Origin: Prinsepia uniflora
Taxonomy: Eukaryota; Streptophyta; Magnoliopsida; Rosales; Rosaceae
Length of the DNA stretch: 64,000 nucleotides
NCBI GenBank assembly: GCA_032719365.1
Contig: CM064862.1
Coordinates: 52,729,840-52,793,839 of the forward strand
Direction: 5' to 3'
Shown here: piece by piece, positions 12,701-25,300 of the stretch
Position numbering within the stretch: the stretch's first letter is position 1
Layout of the letters: the number at the start of each line of letters is the position of its first letter
Made by a program: the position numbers and the translations under genes
The notes under the pieces: generated by a model
Seen by the model: the letters and a program-made list of their open reading frames with translations, nothing else
Databases searched by the model: none
Told to the model about the DNA's origin: nothing

Positions 12701-14470
12701 CGAGAACGTTCCGGATTTGCACGTTTTACGAGATTTCGAGTTATTGTGATTTGATCACTGTTGATGTTTGAATCGGGGAATTAAAATGAGACTTGTGATT
12801 TTGAGGATTTTAAAAATGGGTTTTGAGTATGTTTTGCTTGGATTGCGATTTTGGTGATTTTGGTTGTGGTTTTGATGTGTTGAAAATGAGATTTGAGAAA
12901 GAAGTGATTTCTAAGAATTAAAATGGATTTGAAAAAGGTGATTTCGGGCTTGATGCTCGGGGCATAAAAGTAACTTTGATTTACGAGATTTCGATTTTCG
13001 GAAATTTAAAGTGGATTCTTGGTTTGGGTTCAGGATGATGCTTCCGGATGCCGGCTTACGGAATCATTATTGCGAATTCGAATTCGGGAATGAAAAAGGA
13101 TTTAATAAAGTGATTTGGTCTATTTTTGCATGCCCCGTGTTTCATGATGATTTGATTATGTTTGTAAAGTATGATTTGGGGAAAATGAATGTGAAATTTC
13201 GGACCATGGGTCCTGTTGTGAAAAATGTGATTTTGGGATGGATCCCACGTGGTCGTGATTGATGAACTGTTTTGGGGTTTAAAGACCCGCTGAAAACTGC
13301 TTTGGGTTTGAAGACCCGTTGTTGTGTTTGAAAACTGTTTTGGGTTTAAAAACCCGGTGCTATTGCTGGAGCACGTTTTGAGTTTAAAGACTCTGTTAAT
13401 TGATGATGGGGGAGGGCTCTTATTGAGTTTAAAGACTCGTGAGTTTAAAGACTCGGTTATTGTGATACCCTCGAGGCCTATTGATTCTGTTTTGAGTTTA
13501 AAGACTCGTTGAAATCCCGGGAAGGCCTGATGATGCGCATGATTTTGAGTTTAAAGACTCGGGCGCACTTGATATCCAGAAAACTGATTGATTATGATTC
13601 ATTGATATTCTCGGATGATTGGGTGTGTTGGGCAGTGGCCCGGTTTATATGGTTGATGGATTGGTTGATGTCGTATACTTGGATTTGGATTTTGTGGTTT
13701 TGGGCTGTGGCCCTGTGTTTATAACTGCGGGCTATGACCCGAAGATTTAGAAAAAGGAAAATGATTTTGATCCTCATATACTGATTTCTTATGTTGAAAT
13801 GTTAACCGATTGCGAAATGATTTTTGTATGCATGCATTGGTTTTTACTTGGAGGGTAAAAACGTCTTTCCGTAACTGTTTTGTGAACTGAATTCTTTTCG
13901 TCCACTCACACCTTTTGGTTTTTATTGACCCTCCAGGTCGTGGCGCGTTGTTCGAGGCTGTACAAGGGGCGGAGGCATGAGTAAGTACGTGTGGCTATCC
14001 CTGGTTTGGCAAGTATTGAGGGTAACTTGGGATTTTCAGTCATCTTGCCAGACGGGAGCAGGACCGGGCACGGCTATCGATGCCCCTTTCGGGGGCGGTC
14101 CTGTCATTACAAATCAATCAATTATCAATTAATTCCAAAAATTCCTAATCTCTAACCATCAGTAAAACCAGAAATTCAAACCCAAAAATTCAAATTTAGA
14201 AATTCAAACCCGGAAATTCAAACTCAGAAATTCAAACCCAGCAATGCAAACCCAGAAATGGAAACCCATAAATGCAAGCCAAATTGAGAGGGATAGCCTT
14301 CTTACCCGAGTATCTGTACAAACGAGAAACCTCCTCCCTGGGTTATCATCTGTCCACGAAGTCTTCATTGTGGCCACCTTCCCACAAAAGCATCTTCGAT
14401 AATCTTTCATTCCTCGACTTTCTTCCATACTGCCACCTTCCCACAAATTCGATCCTAGCAATTCCCCCAA
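9755..14470 (-). CDS. GRF-type zinc-finger protein, two exons, intron split by an LTR
   Basis: Exon 1 is 14306-14470 (or from a second ATG near 14428) and exon 2 is 9755-9919, both minus. Exon 1 encodes RRCFCGKVATMKTSWTDDNP, then GRRFLVC; exon 2 continues GKGCDFWEWLDPKLCKRST and IIPGMLRKLD. Together they give the CxCG...TSWT..NPGRRF.xC...GC.FW.W.D signature of the GRF zinc finger, a small nucleic-acid-binding domain found in many short plant proteins. The donor is CGG|GTAAG, the acceptor GGCAG|AGA, and the frame is kept across the junction. Predicted length is about 109 residues. The gene lies wholly inside the Mutator-like element. Its intron, tandem-repeat-rich on both sides, received a solo LTR and is now about 4.4 kb. 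It may be captured host sequence or an element-resident gene, and expression is unknown. Confidence 0.7.
9958..10170. repeat. tandem duplication, about 100-130 bp units
   Basis: The block beginning CAAGTATCAAACGG and containing TTTATGAATTCATTCC and CAATTATCAATTAATT recurs with small changes, lying within the GRF-gene intron. The inserted solo LTR begins right at its end. Confidence 0.7.
10171..14106 (+). mobile_element. solo LTR, 3.94 kb, Tekay/Del-type
   Basis: Begins TGTACCGACCC and ends CGGTCCTGTCA, with a perfect 5-bp target duplication TTACA (10166-10170 and 14107-14111). There is no interior region and no second LTR, so it is the product of LTR-LTR recombination. It shares the general block order of the other LTRs: TTTTGCCCCT/GTTGACTTTT, TGACGT elements, the GC-rich hairpin at 12068-12085, the GTGAGTGGAC segment start at 12414, the hairpin array, and CAGACGGGAGCAGG near the end. 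Its 209-codon antisense open frame (10629-11258) has no recognisable domain. Confidence 0.85.
12414..13936 (+). other. intron-like domain of the 10171 solo LTR
   Basis: Starts GTGAGTGGAC (12414-12423) and ends GACCCTCCAG (13936). The reverse complement GTCCACTCAC is at 13900-13909. Between 13265 and 13565 lie repeated hairpin units of two kinds, GGGTTTAAAGACCC and GAGTTTAAAGACTC. Splicing is an inference from the borders. Confidence 0.5.
14160..14280. repeat. minisatellite, 14-bp units
   Basis: Degenerate units of the form GAAATTCAAACCCA repeat about eight times in the GRF-gene intron. Confidence 0.75.
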
Positions 14471-14769
14471 AATTTTGAAACCCTAGCAGAGGAATTATCC
14501 CCAATTCGAATTCTCTCAATGTTTCGATGTCCCTGGTACACTTCATTTTACACGTCCACATCTACTCAGCAAACAGCGCTCCACGTCTACAAAGAGTGCT
14601 CCACGTCTGCAAACATAAACGTCGTCAAGGGTGGCGTCAATGAAATGGTGCAACGGTATTGACGGTACTACCATTCCCGCAGCACACTGAGGCAAATTTC
14701 CGTTTCTGGTGCATTTTGAGAATTCGTGGCGTGTTCCTGGTGCAAACAGTGTAATAAGCCTTTTACTAA

Positions 14770-15166
14770 TTTGACAATCTCACTTTCAACAGCTAGTATT
14801 AAATTCGTTGGTCTATTTTGTTGTTCATATTATGAAAATTTACATCGACTACTTTTTACTATTTTTGTGAGCCTACATCTCATCTAGTTCATATCACTTT
14901 ATATGGTAAACCATAGAGAAATCAAATTCAAAAGAAGAAAAATTCAAAATTCTTTCTCAAACTTCTAGTATCAATTATCAAATACTATATTTCATATTAA
15001 TCTTATAACTTAAGAATCCAAAATCAAAATTTTGAAGGAAAAAGTTTGAACTTCGAAACCTCAATATCAAGTTATAAGAATTTAAATCAATTTATCATGT
15101 AAAAACTAAATTCAAAAAGGTGAAAATTCAAAAAAAAAATTCTCCAATCAGCAATATCAAACGTAA
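14770..15166. other. AT-rich spacer
   Basis: AT-rich DNA between the Mutator-like element and the PIF/Harbinger left end. Nothing recognisable. Confidence 0.5.
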
Positions 15167-15477
15167 TGCCTCGTTTGGTATGCCGTATTGTACTGACTAT
15201 TTCAGTCGGATAGACTAATCTGTCCACCGGATAGACTGACTATTTAGTCAAGTGTTTGATGCTCAATCAGATTAAAATGTTGACTATATTATACGAGCCA
15301 GACTATATTATACGGTTAGTTTATATTATACTGTGCATAGTGCAGGTTTACAAATTTTTTTTTTTTTTTTTACATAAAATCATTTGTTTTTTATTATAAA
15401 AAGTGGATTAAGTCCAAGCACATATTTTTTTTATACTACATTTTTTAGGTGTTCATCCTAATGAAATATTTGGCAAG

Positions 15478-15481
<4 letters not shown>

Positions 15482-15514
<33 letters not shown>
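15482..15514. repeat. (AT)n microsatellite
   Basis: Uninterrupted AT run between the left terminal repeat and the Myb/SANT-like ORF. Confidence 0.9.
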
Positions 15515-15516
<2 letters not shown>

Positions 15517-15718
15517 AAATAACAGTTGCATAGGGAAACAAATTAAGAAGCTTCACAATGTCATCAAATTTAAAATATTCTCACACCTTCAACATCATTA
15601 AATAACATTCGAAAATACATAAAAAAACCATATGCATGAAAGAAAGAGTTCGTACAATAATCAAAACAAAGATGCAACAAAATTTATTGAGTTCATCAAC
15701 TTCTCATAAAATTTGGAA

Positions 15719-16752
15719 TCAATTAGGGTTGCTTCGCTTAAGTAGCATGACCACAAATGCTTTTCTCATTGTACCCTCCAATGACAAGAATGTTCTCTCA
15801 TTCTGTGGTTTTTCAAAAATGATATTAAGCGCTGTAATTTGGTCTTCAATAGACAAATCCATCTTTGCCAATTCAGAAGCAATTTCAGGCTTGGGCTCCA
15901 ATCCATTTCCAAGTGTAGTTGTTAAAACTTGACTCAATCGATCAACAGATTCAGTAAGCATTTCTTTAAATGCTAAAGTAAAATCATTTTGATCATTATC
16001 AGATGTTAATCGCTTCCTCTTTCGACTAATTGAAGTAGTAGAGTTTTGAGCAATTGGTGTTGATAGAGAAGGAGAATGATCGAGATCTACCGCATAAGGA
16101 TCTTCATTAATAGGATCATCCATCATCTCCGAAGGAGTTACAGATCCTACCCCGGTTGCTCGGTCTTTCCCAAATATGAATTTTAAGCGATCATACATGG
16201 GATAACTCTTTCCTAACCAATTTTCCGCATATGGATTATGCTGCATGAAAATTAAGAATATATCAAAAGCATAAACAGAAACATGTGTGTGCACATACTA
16301 GATATATAAGATTTCATACTAGGAATTTTAATAATATTATTTTAAATGACAAAGCTAGTAAAATTTAATAATTTTATACTTATATGAGTAAAATTTCTTT
16401 TACTAACCTGAACATAAACTTCCCATACCTCTTTGCTATCAACTTCAATGCATTTCAACACATCATTCCAGGCAAAACCACTTTTATTAGCCATGTCATA
16501 AATTATCCCATATTCTTTTTTCCACCTTCTCATTTTGGATTCAATATGTGGACTCGCCTTTATATTCGCATTGGGGCATTTTTCGTTTATAATTTTTTCG
16601 AACTCGACCATTGTTCCTGGTTTGAAAGAGCCATTATCACATCGCTTACCATGGTTGACTGCATTCTCCAATATCGATAGCAATACCTCTTCTTCATTTT
16701 TTCTCCATACCCGTCTGCTTCCTTTTCCTTGACTAGTTTGTCCACTTTCCAT
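15719..16752 (-). CDS. PIF/Harbinger ORF1, Myb/SANT-like DNA-binding protein
   Basis: Two exons, 16408-16752 and 15719-16240 (minus), give about 288 residues with no internal stop. Residues about 14-115 form the plant Myb/SANT-like (trihelix-related) domain, with W at VWRKNEEE, PHIESKMRRWKKEY and GFAWND. The second exon starts HNPYAENWLGKSYP, then YDRLKFIFGKDRA, followed by an acidic serine-rich linker and a basic RKRKR stretch likely to be a nuclear localisation signal. In this superfamily the ORF1 protein binds subterminal DNA and brings the transposase into the nucleus. It lies 133 bp downstream of the transposase gene on the same strand. The donor (CAG|GTTAGT) and acceptor (TGCAG|CAT) are good. 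It looks intact. Confidence 0.8.
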
Positions 16753-16885
16753 TCTTGAAATTCGTACACATTATAGATATATAAATAATGAATAAATATT
16801 AACAATACATAACAAAGATAGATAATCAAAATAATTAATATCTTCAGACTTATTCTACCACGAAATTATCAAAAACATACTCAAA

Positions 16886-18237
16886 TCACAGTTGTTCAAT
16901 CCACTCATTGTACATTTGCATTGCCAAAGTGTCTCTCCATGTTGTCCATTGGTTTGAAGGTTCAATAGTACTAATGATATCGTCATCTTGCACAGTTTCA
17001 TCATTTTCTGCACTATTCATTTTGTTGTCCATTGGATCAAGGGACATCTCTCCTCTAATTAGATTATGCAATAGGCAACAAGCTGTCATAATTTTAAATT
17101 GAGTTTTAACTGGAAAAAAAGATGGACTTCTCAATATTGCCCAACGCATCTTAAGTAACCCAAAACATCTCTCAATTACATTTCTTGTTGCAGCATGTTT
17201 CATATTGAAATACTCCTCATGATGCGAAGGTGCCCTTCTATTTCTCCATTCTGAAAGATGATATCGTACTCCCATATACGGTGCAAGGTATCCTTCACCA
17301 TTCGTATACCCACCATCCACAAGGTAGTAACACCCTAGAAATTAAAATAATAGTATGAATATAAGGAAGATACCTAGTTTAATGTTACTAATATAAGAAC
17401 ACAAATAGTCATTTTCAGTACCAGTAGGAACTTTTAATCCGGTTGGTCTACTTATCGCATCTCTAAGTACTCTAGAATCAGAAGCTGGACCTTCCCAACC
17501 TGGTAACACAAATATAAACTTCATATCCGGAGTGCAAACTCCCAACATATTGGTTGCTATCTCACCCTTCCTTGTTCGATATCTTGGCTTATCTTGTTCG
17601 AGTACCCGAACCCTAATGTAAGTGCCATCCAAGGCCCCCAAACAATTCTATGCAAGTACAAAATCATTAGTAAAGTAAACTTCCACAAAAAAAAAATACT
17701 AATCTTGATTAATTAATTTAAAAATACCTCAAACCACCTCCATCTTTGATTTGGGTAGTTATTAGCAATGGGTTCTGGCATCTTCAATAGTGTTCCTTGT
17801 AGCCTTAGCACTCCATGTAGGACTGAATTGAAATACCTACTTATAGTCTCCCCTGATCTATTAAACCTACTTCCCATGGTTCAGTTCTTTACATGATGTG
17901 CAAGTATATGTAAAAACATACATACTTGTTCTTCCATTGTTACTGAACCGTTTGTTTTTACTCTTCCATCATCATGAAGCAACTGACATAGAGAATGAAA
18001 CGTTCTCCTATCCATTCTAATTTGGTACACACATTGTATATCATCATGTCCTATTATACTTTCTAGATAACTCGACCCACCAAATCTCCTAAGAAATGTG
18101 CAATTTCTAAGTGCAAGCCGTTCATTGCGCCTTCTTTCAGAATGATAATTCATCATGAACCACATCATGCACCAAGTCACAATATGCAAGTACCACACTT
18201 TAACCATGAAGCATGCCAAAATCTTTCTTTTATCCAT
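16886..18237 (-). pseudogene. PIF/Harbinger DDE transposase, one in-frame stop
   Basis: Three exons on the minus strand, 17728-18237, 17422-17647 and 16886-17334, join in frame (394 codons plus the terminator). The HARBI1/ALP1-like nuclease core is clear: first Asp in LGALDGTYIR, second Asp in DGGYTN, and Glu in RNVIERCFGLLK, with GVCTPDMKFIFVLPGWEGPA between them. The N-terminal helical region contains MDRRTFHSLCQLL. Exon 1 has a TGA at 17881-17883, about codon 119, just after AHHVKN. The frame continues unchanged after it and no other break is visible. The change is what a C-to-T transition at an arginine CGA codon would give. The copy is probably inactive as written, though all three catalytic residues remain. 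Confidence 0.75.
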
Positions 18238-19047
18238 ATTTAAAACAATATTGAATAAATTAAATCCCCAAATTAAAAAAATTCAATAATATAATGAAAC
18301 TATCATATAATTCTATATTTGGATAGATATTATCAAGTGTGGGCAGATATTAACTTAAGGGCGCCCATAACTTAAATATTTGGACAACTCATTCTGGTCG
18401 ATATTGAAAACCTTGCTAATAAATCAAAAAATGGATGCTAATGTTTCTCCCTTAGGGCTAATCTCTCTCTTTTAGCTAATATCTCACCCTAACTTTCACA
18501 GACCTGATATATATCCCCGAGTAGTCCTTAGGATGGGCTTGGGCCAAAAGGGAGATCATATGGGATGTCGTTAGTGGTGATAGGTGAAGTAGAAAAATTC
18601 GTCATTCCCATCACGTACTCATATTCATAATTTAATGATCAAATATGGTCATCAGTATGGCTGACTTAATCAGAGCTTGTCTCGCCCTCTGTTCGTTAGA
18701 AGTATAAAAACTTGCCTGCTTTACCATCTTTCATGGGCCGCAAGTGTAACACCAAATTAAACATGGAAAAAATTAACGAACAGCCATAACATAATTTTGA
18801 ACATAGAGAGAAATATTAAAGATGGTTGAGAAACACCAACTATCCAATGGTTGTATGAGAATTCATAAATTGATTAGGCAAATCTACTAAAGTTAGGCGT
18901 AATTGGTTATATTAACCACATATAGGTCATAATATGAAATATCATAATTAAAAATTAGTTTCGCCGACGATAGTTCACAATAAATCATAGCCTGTGTTTG
19001 GCATGATTATCCAATTTGATGATTAAGTAAAGATGGCCTATTGTATG
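18238..19047. other. upstream flank of the transposase gene
   Basis: AT-rich DNA 5' of the transposase gene. It ends with a transposon-end-like GCCTGTGTTTGGCATG near 18993 and the solo-LTR target site GTATG (19043-19047). No gene is seen. Confidence 0.45.
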
Positions 19048-22000
19048 TGACAGAACCTGTCCCAACTGGACGTCAAAAACCGTGTCCGGTTCTGCTCCCG
19101 TCTGACAAGTCAACCAAAGGCCCGAAACTACCCTTCAGTGCTTGCTAGACAAGGGATGTTTACGCTGATTTCTGCTGCTGCCACTGCCTCACGATCAGTC
19201 CCGAACGTCGTACCACGACCTGGAGGGTCACAAAACAGAAAAGGTGTGAGTGGACAAAAATGACCTCTGATAAAAACATTTGCCAAAATTACAATCTTAC
19301 CCTCCAGTTTTCACAAACTTGCATGCATATCGTAAAACATGAGTAATAGTATGAAATCATTCAAGTATGAACAGTGGACCGATAAAATCAAAACATATTT
19401 ACCCATGGTCCGTAAAACTCATGTTCACCAAATCAGTTCATGTTATAAAACATCAAATTCCGGCTCTCAGGCCAAAACATGTGAAAACATAATCACCTGG
19501 CCACAAAGACCAAAAACCCGTACTCAATAACAGTACGTCATCACAAACAACATCAATCAGCACTAATCACAAGTGCACAATAAATATATCAATCCAATCA
19601 ATCCGCACTACTCACAAGTGTACAAACAAACCATCAACTGCACTACTCACAAGTGCTTCACAAGTGCGGCACTACGCGTCGGCCAATATCCAGCCACTCT
19701 CTCGGGAACAGACACCTCTGAGCTCAACCCTCGGGCTCAGTCACATCTGGGCGAACACATCCCCAGGTTCAGACACCTCCGAGTGGTACATCCAGGCTCA
19801 GTCTCATCCGAGAAGCTGACTACCATAGGATCAACTCCTGATCCTACAATCACATCCCCCAAGCTCCGGTCGTCTGGGTAATCCCCCCAAGCTCCGACCG
19901 TCTGGGCATTTCACAATCACAATGAAACCCATCTCGGGAATTACATCCCAAAATATTTCAATCAAATCTTGACTTCATACAAAGTCAAGATCATTCACGA
20001 CTAGGTCTCAAGCCCAAAATACCATTCACACATAAACCGTTAAAATCACATTTTAAAACAATAAAATAATCCAGAAATCATCATTGATTTACCAACTAAG
20101 TCAAAATATCATTTTAGAAATCATTTAAACTCCAGGCCTAGCCCAAAACATCATTTGCACGTTCCTCGTAAAACGTGCCCGAAAGACATTAAATAATCAT
20201 AAAATCACAAAAATCATTAATTTCATCAAATTCACAAGTGACTCCAAAACCGAGTCAAAATCACTATTCACTTGGGTTATCACGCCCAAAATATCATTTT
20301 CACGCAAATCCATGCGTTACAACCTCCGTTGTCATTTTCACGTAAATTCACGAAATTGACCCTTGACTCATTCCCGAGTCACAACATCATTTTTCAATCC
20401 ATGACTCATAATCCGAGTCCAAACATTATTTTCAATCAAATTCAATACCGAACTCATAACCCGAGTCCAAACATCATTTTTAACCAATTTCATAATTTCT
20501 CGAAAATCGTGCTAAATATAATAATATAATAATCCATAAAATCGAGAAATTACTGGATTGAAACGTAAATCATGCCAAAGCATATAAAATCATATAATAA
20601 GGCATTTAAAATCATATATGCATGCATCACGGTTAGAAAACAAAGTCCACTCACACACACACCGTCCAAAACGATCCGTTTCCGAGCTGCACGTTTTTCC
20701 GTAAATTCTGGAAATCACAACTCCTGTCCAAAATCATTATAGAGGGTTACAAACATCTCAAAATACTTCATATAATTTTCCCCAATTTTTCCGGAATTTA
20801 AATACGTATTTTTAACGTAAAACAAAACTTCGAATACGCGGAACATTAACGAATCGATATCCGATTTCCTCGAAACCAGTGTCAAAATGTTCGTTACAAT
20901 GAGAGGATCAAAAGTCATGTTGACCTCACCTTGAAACTAGGCTGTACGCGCCCTCACGCGCCACCGTGAGTGGCTGCGCGTGAAACCCACGCGCCTGCTA
21001 CAGTAACCATCGTCCTCACCCGTTTGTCTGATAAACGGGTTCCTTTTGCCCGCGAGACGACCCGGTTCAATGTCCGTCAATTCTACACCGTTTTCAGTAA
21101 TTTAAACGGCCATTAGCATCGAATTAGTTTGAATTAAGGATCTGTGAACTTAATTACAATCGACCTTACCTCAAACCTCACGATCAAAGGTGATTATTCG
21201 AAGAACATTCGAACCCTGTTCATCATTCGAAGTCCTTCAATGTCACACGATTTCCTTCAATTGATGCAACCAGAAGCTTCAATGGACTCCGTTAAACTCT
21301 TTCCCTAACTCAATTGCATCAATCCAAGCCTCAAACTCCACGACTCAAGCTCAAACTTGCACACTGTTACCAGACCCAGTTCAGAGTCAATTGGGCCTCA
21401 ATTCTCCTCGTTCTTTCGATGTAATTGATCGTGGAAATCCCAGAAGACTCAAATTGAACCCCATTTTGATCGTCACGGCTCAATTCTTCCAATTCGAATT
21501 TCCCCCAAATTTTCTAAAATCCGAAATCCAATTCCTCAGCTATCAATCAATCCCTCGTGTTTTCCCAGTTCAATCAGTCCCACAAATCTCACAATTCTCA
21601 CTCAAAACCGGCAGTGGAAGGGAGCTGAATTCTCTCAATTCTGTTTCCCCCAAATTGTGCACGGTTTGAAGAACAAAGAGGGTTAATGGAAATTAAAAGA
21701 ATAATTTAGTTTAATTAATTAAGAAAACATAATAATTATGTTTTCCCCAAAACATGGATCTGTGTTTAGGCCTGAATTTAAGGGATGAGTGACACTTGTC
21801 ACTCATCCAAGTGTGTTCAGTCACCGAGTACTGTTCATATTAAAATATTATTTTAATCCCGATTCGTTCGGTTAATCGAGTCCATTCTTGTGACCATAAC
21901 TTCGTCGTCGAATCTCTGATTTCGGCATGCTGCTTGTCGTTGGATTCGTATCGACGAGACCTACGTAACGGTCCTTGGACCTCATCCATTGGTCTTCCCG

Positions 22001-22318
22001 GGTCAAAAGTCAACATTTGGCCCCCTTTTTGCCAAATTACCAAAATACCCCTCAACTTCCGAACACCATAACTTTCTCATCGAATGTCGGAATCGAACGT
22101 GCCACCTGTTTATGAACTCGTGACGTCCCGAACTACGTCACAGTCATCGGTCAAAGTCCGTTTGACCGCCCGAACTAAAAGTCAACATTTTGCCCACGCT
22201 AGGGGCAAAACGGTCATTTTGCACAATTCGTCCGATTTCACTCAACTAATCCCCGATTAGTCATTCTAAACCATAATTAATTAATATTTGATCCCGATAT
22301 TCGGGACGGGTCATTACA
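19048..22318 (-). mobile_element. solo LTR of family A, 3.27 kb
   Basis: On the minus strand it begins TGTAATGACCCGTCCCGAAT and ends GGTTCTGTCA, with a perfect target duplication GTATG (19043-19047 and 22319-22323). It aligns block for block with the LTRs of the complete family-A element at 26711-36719, including the GC-rich hairpin (20976-20994), the palindrome at 21783-21808 and the intron-like domain (19220-20654, minus). Confidence 0.9.
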
Positions 22319-22323
22319 GTATG

Positions 22324-25300
22324 GGTATATTATCTGCAGTGGATTGCTGTCATGCTAAGTATCAACTCAACATCAACAAAACAATGAAAATCCAAAGTGT
22401 ATTAGGTTACCAGCCAATGCATACAATAAGAATTAAGGATATGGACTATGATTGTCAAAATTTATCATCTTTCAAAATCACAAAACCAAAAAATTGCGGA
22501 AGCATACCTTAGATGATAGCTCAATGTGCAATACTGATTTAATCGGTGGCCCTGTGGACAAAAACATAAAATTAATCAATATTAACAAAAAGATAAACAA
22601 AGTGAAGAAGCAACAACAAAAAAAAAACTGCAACACAAAAGCACAGATGAAAAATCAATTTATCGCTAAAATAAACGAAGTGGGATGCATATGAAAATAG
22701 GTCATACTACAAAATATGTATCCTATAAAAGGCTTCTAATCTTGAAGGCACACAAACAAATTATAGTGTTTATCACACAAAGTTGAATAGTGATCACAAT
22801 GTTAATCATGCAAAGTTCAATAATGATCACACAAAGTTTTGATATTATTAGCAAGTATGCTCCAATGTCTCATGTATAGTGAATCTCCAAAATGAAAAAC
22901 AAAAATGGCATTGCATGTTTTTTCAGTTATACGTAGTCAGTATGTGAATGGTTGTATCTCATACAACAAGCAGCATAAACTCATTATTGCACTAGCTCTC
23001 TAGTCAAGCTCAACCAGCATGATTATGATACCTTTTTCTTCAGACACAAGTTTTTCTGTTTGATCTAGTGGATTTGAAGTGGATTGAATTATTATGCAGA
23101 TGGCCCAAGCATTGACAGGCATAGAAACAAAAAATGAAATCAGTGGACAATTTTATTAAAGGGTCCAAATTCAATTATTCAAACGTTGTGTCTAATGTCC
23201 ATGGCAGGACAATAAACTAACTAAATTTTAAGCCTTAGTTTTGGTGTAACTGGAAAATGGTGTGCAGCTTCAACGTGTAGCATTGGTCTCTAATGATCCT
23301 GCTGGTTCTTTCGGCTGGCTTGGGTGAAGAGACTTATCTACCACTGGTGGAGATTATGGGATACGAAAGTTCCTTGTTTTCATTCATAGGAAGGTGAAAA
23401 ATATTCAGCTTAAGAATTTGTGCTCCAACAGAAGGATCATCATGCTGTTTTCCAGAGATGGTTCACTAGGGGACCTTGAACTGTCGGCTGGATGTTACTA
23501 GGCTCAAGAGTAAGGATCATTGTATTGTTATGCCGACAATTTCTTGGAGCATTGATCATATCTGGATAGAACGAAATTTTTTCTGTATTATAAACAGCTC
23601 AGAACTTCTTAAAGGGGCCATCACAGACGTTACCCAACAGGTGAGGCCTTTGGGACACATAAAAAATTTCAAGAGCAACATTACTTACAGTGAGCTTGAC
23701 ACAAATAAAAAGGGTGCAACAAAGGTGTGGAGATGCCTAGGATGGGAGGAGGGAAAAAAGAGGAATTCTAAAGGCTGGCTTCTCTTTTAAGTTTCACAAT
23801 GGAAAACTCTCTTTTAAGCAGTGCGTGTTGTTTCCACTATCTCTAAAAAGAGAGTATGCAAACAAAATTATTCAAGTGAAAAATTACAAAAGCAAGGAGA
23901 GGCTTAGAAAAATGCATGTGACTACTTGAGAAGGTAACTTCCAAACGAACACTAAACGATCAGAAGGTAAACAAATGACGTTCTTTAACAACCTCGTAAC
24001 AACCCATATCGCAAGCAAAAGTCCTAATGCATAACCAAAGTCTTCAATCAATATCAAAATTTAATTGAAAGTAGTTGCAGAAGAATATCCAGACAGAGTT
24101 GATAAGTGAAATTCCACAACTTTCAATGGTGAATCAACGATAAAAAAGCAGGCCTCTCAGAACACCATTCTATCATACCAATTTTTCAAAATCAATACGA
24201 AGACGCCAAATCTAACGACAAGTTAAAAAAATTTCATTTCAAATATGGAGTATAGAGAAGCAATAGTCGCATACTTTTTGTTTGAGGAGATCCGCTAACA
24301 ACCCAAATGTTGGCAGCAATAGATGCTTGAACTGAAATGTACAAGGAAACACCATCAACTACATAAAAAAATAAGTAAAACAAATTGAAACACCATCAAC
24401 AAACAATTACATGTCTAGAAAGTTATTCAAACTTTGAGGTTGGCTTACAGTAAAAACTACTGGTTTAGACTATTATCCATGCTAAAACTCTTGTTTTTCT
24501 TCTTCCTCTTATTGCTATTTGCTAGTGTCGAAATAAAGTTATGCAGCAAGCCATGAAAATATGCAAATAGATTGCTAATGTTGAATCACATTATCACAAT
24601 TTACTATTGAACCAAACGAAACTTCAAACTAATTGACACATCCCACAAAGCAAGTTAATGTTTGAAGATGGCGATACCAGCTGTTGTATAGAATAGAGCC
24701 CATAGACAGAATAGCTGTTTCTATGATGCTTGATTTTAATTCATATCAGACATCAAGAATTGCATCCATAACATTACGTCCAAATGGTGGCCAAAGTGTT
24801 GATATTTGAAAATAGCATTTTTTTGCCGTAAAATCATTGTATTTAGCTATGAAACACAATCTTGTAAGACAATTTCATCTGATTAACATTTAACCCACAA
24901 AACAGCGCAACATAACTTCATTAGACTGAAAGCTTCGTAGATAAATATACGTATTCATCATATTCCCAAAAGTCCAAACTTTACTCAAATTTTCCAAATA
25001 AAGTTTCGAATTTTCCATAGAAGAAGCTTTTGTGCATCCAAATTCCAAAGCTTTGTTAGAAACATGGAACAATCATCCAAAATGGCTACTAATTTCCATA
25101 ACAATACAATTATAAAAGGAATATTAATTCTTATTATACTGACCAGAGCGAGAAGCAGGAGGGTCTTTCTCTGTAACCCAATTTTTATGCAGTTTCCATC
25201 AATTACACCAATTGGAAAATTCCATATAATTGGCAGGGGCAGCAAAGCAATTTCAGACGAAAATTAGGGTTCGGTATTTGGGAAACTTACCCTTTTAGCT

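Larger units (their letters stand above)
8897..14760. mobile_element. Mutator-like (Pack-MULE-type) element with long TIRs
   Basis: The two ends are inverted repeats of about 300 bp: 8897-9215 matches the reverse complement of roughly 14440-14760, starting (A/G)GCTTATTACACTG. A 9-bp target duplication TTTTACTAA flanks it exactly (8888-8896 and 14761-14769), the length typical of Mutator superfamily insertions. No MURA transposase is visible. The interior carries a GRF-zinc-finger gene on the minus strand. Without the 3.9-kb solo LTR inserted at 10171-14106 the element would be about 1.9 kb. The outer TIR on the gene's side would supply its promoter region. Confidence 0.8.

Noticed and set aside
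13265..13565. CRISPR-like spaced repeats
   Set aside because: Plant nuclear LTR sequence; units are hairpins at irregular spacing without unique spacers of constant length.
23476..23790. 104-codon open frame in the unassigned block
   Set aside because: No known family, no splice context, AT-rich flanks; cannot be supported as a gene.
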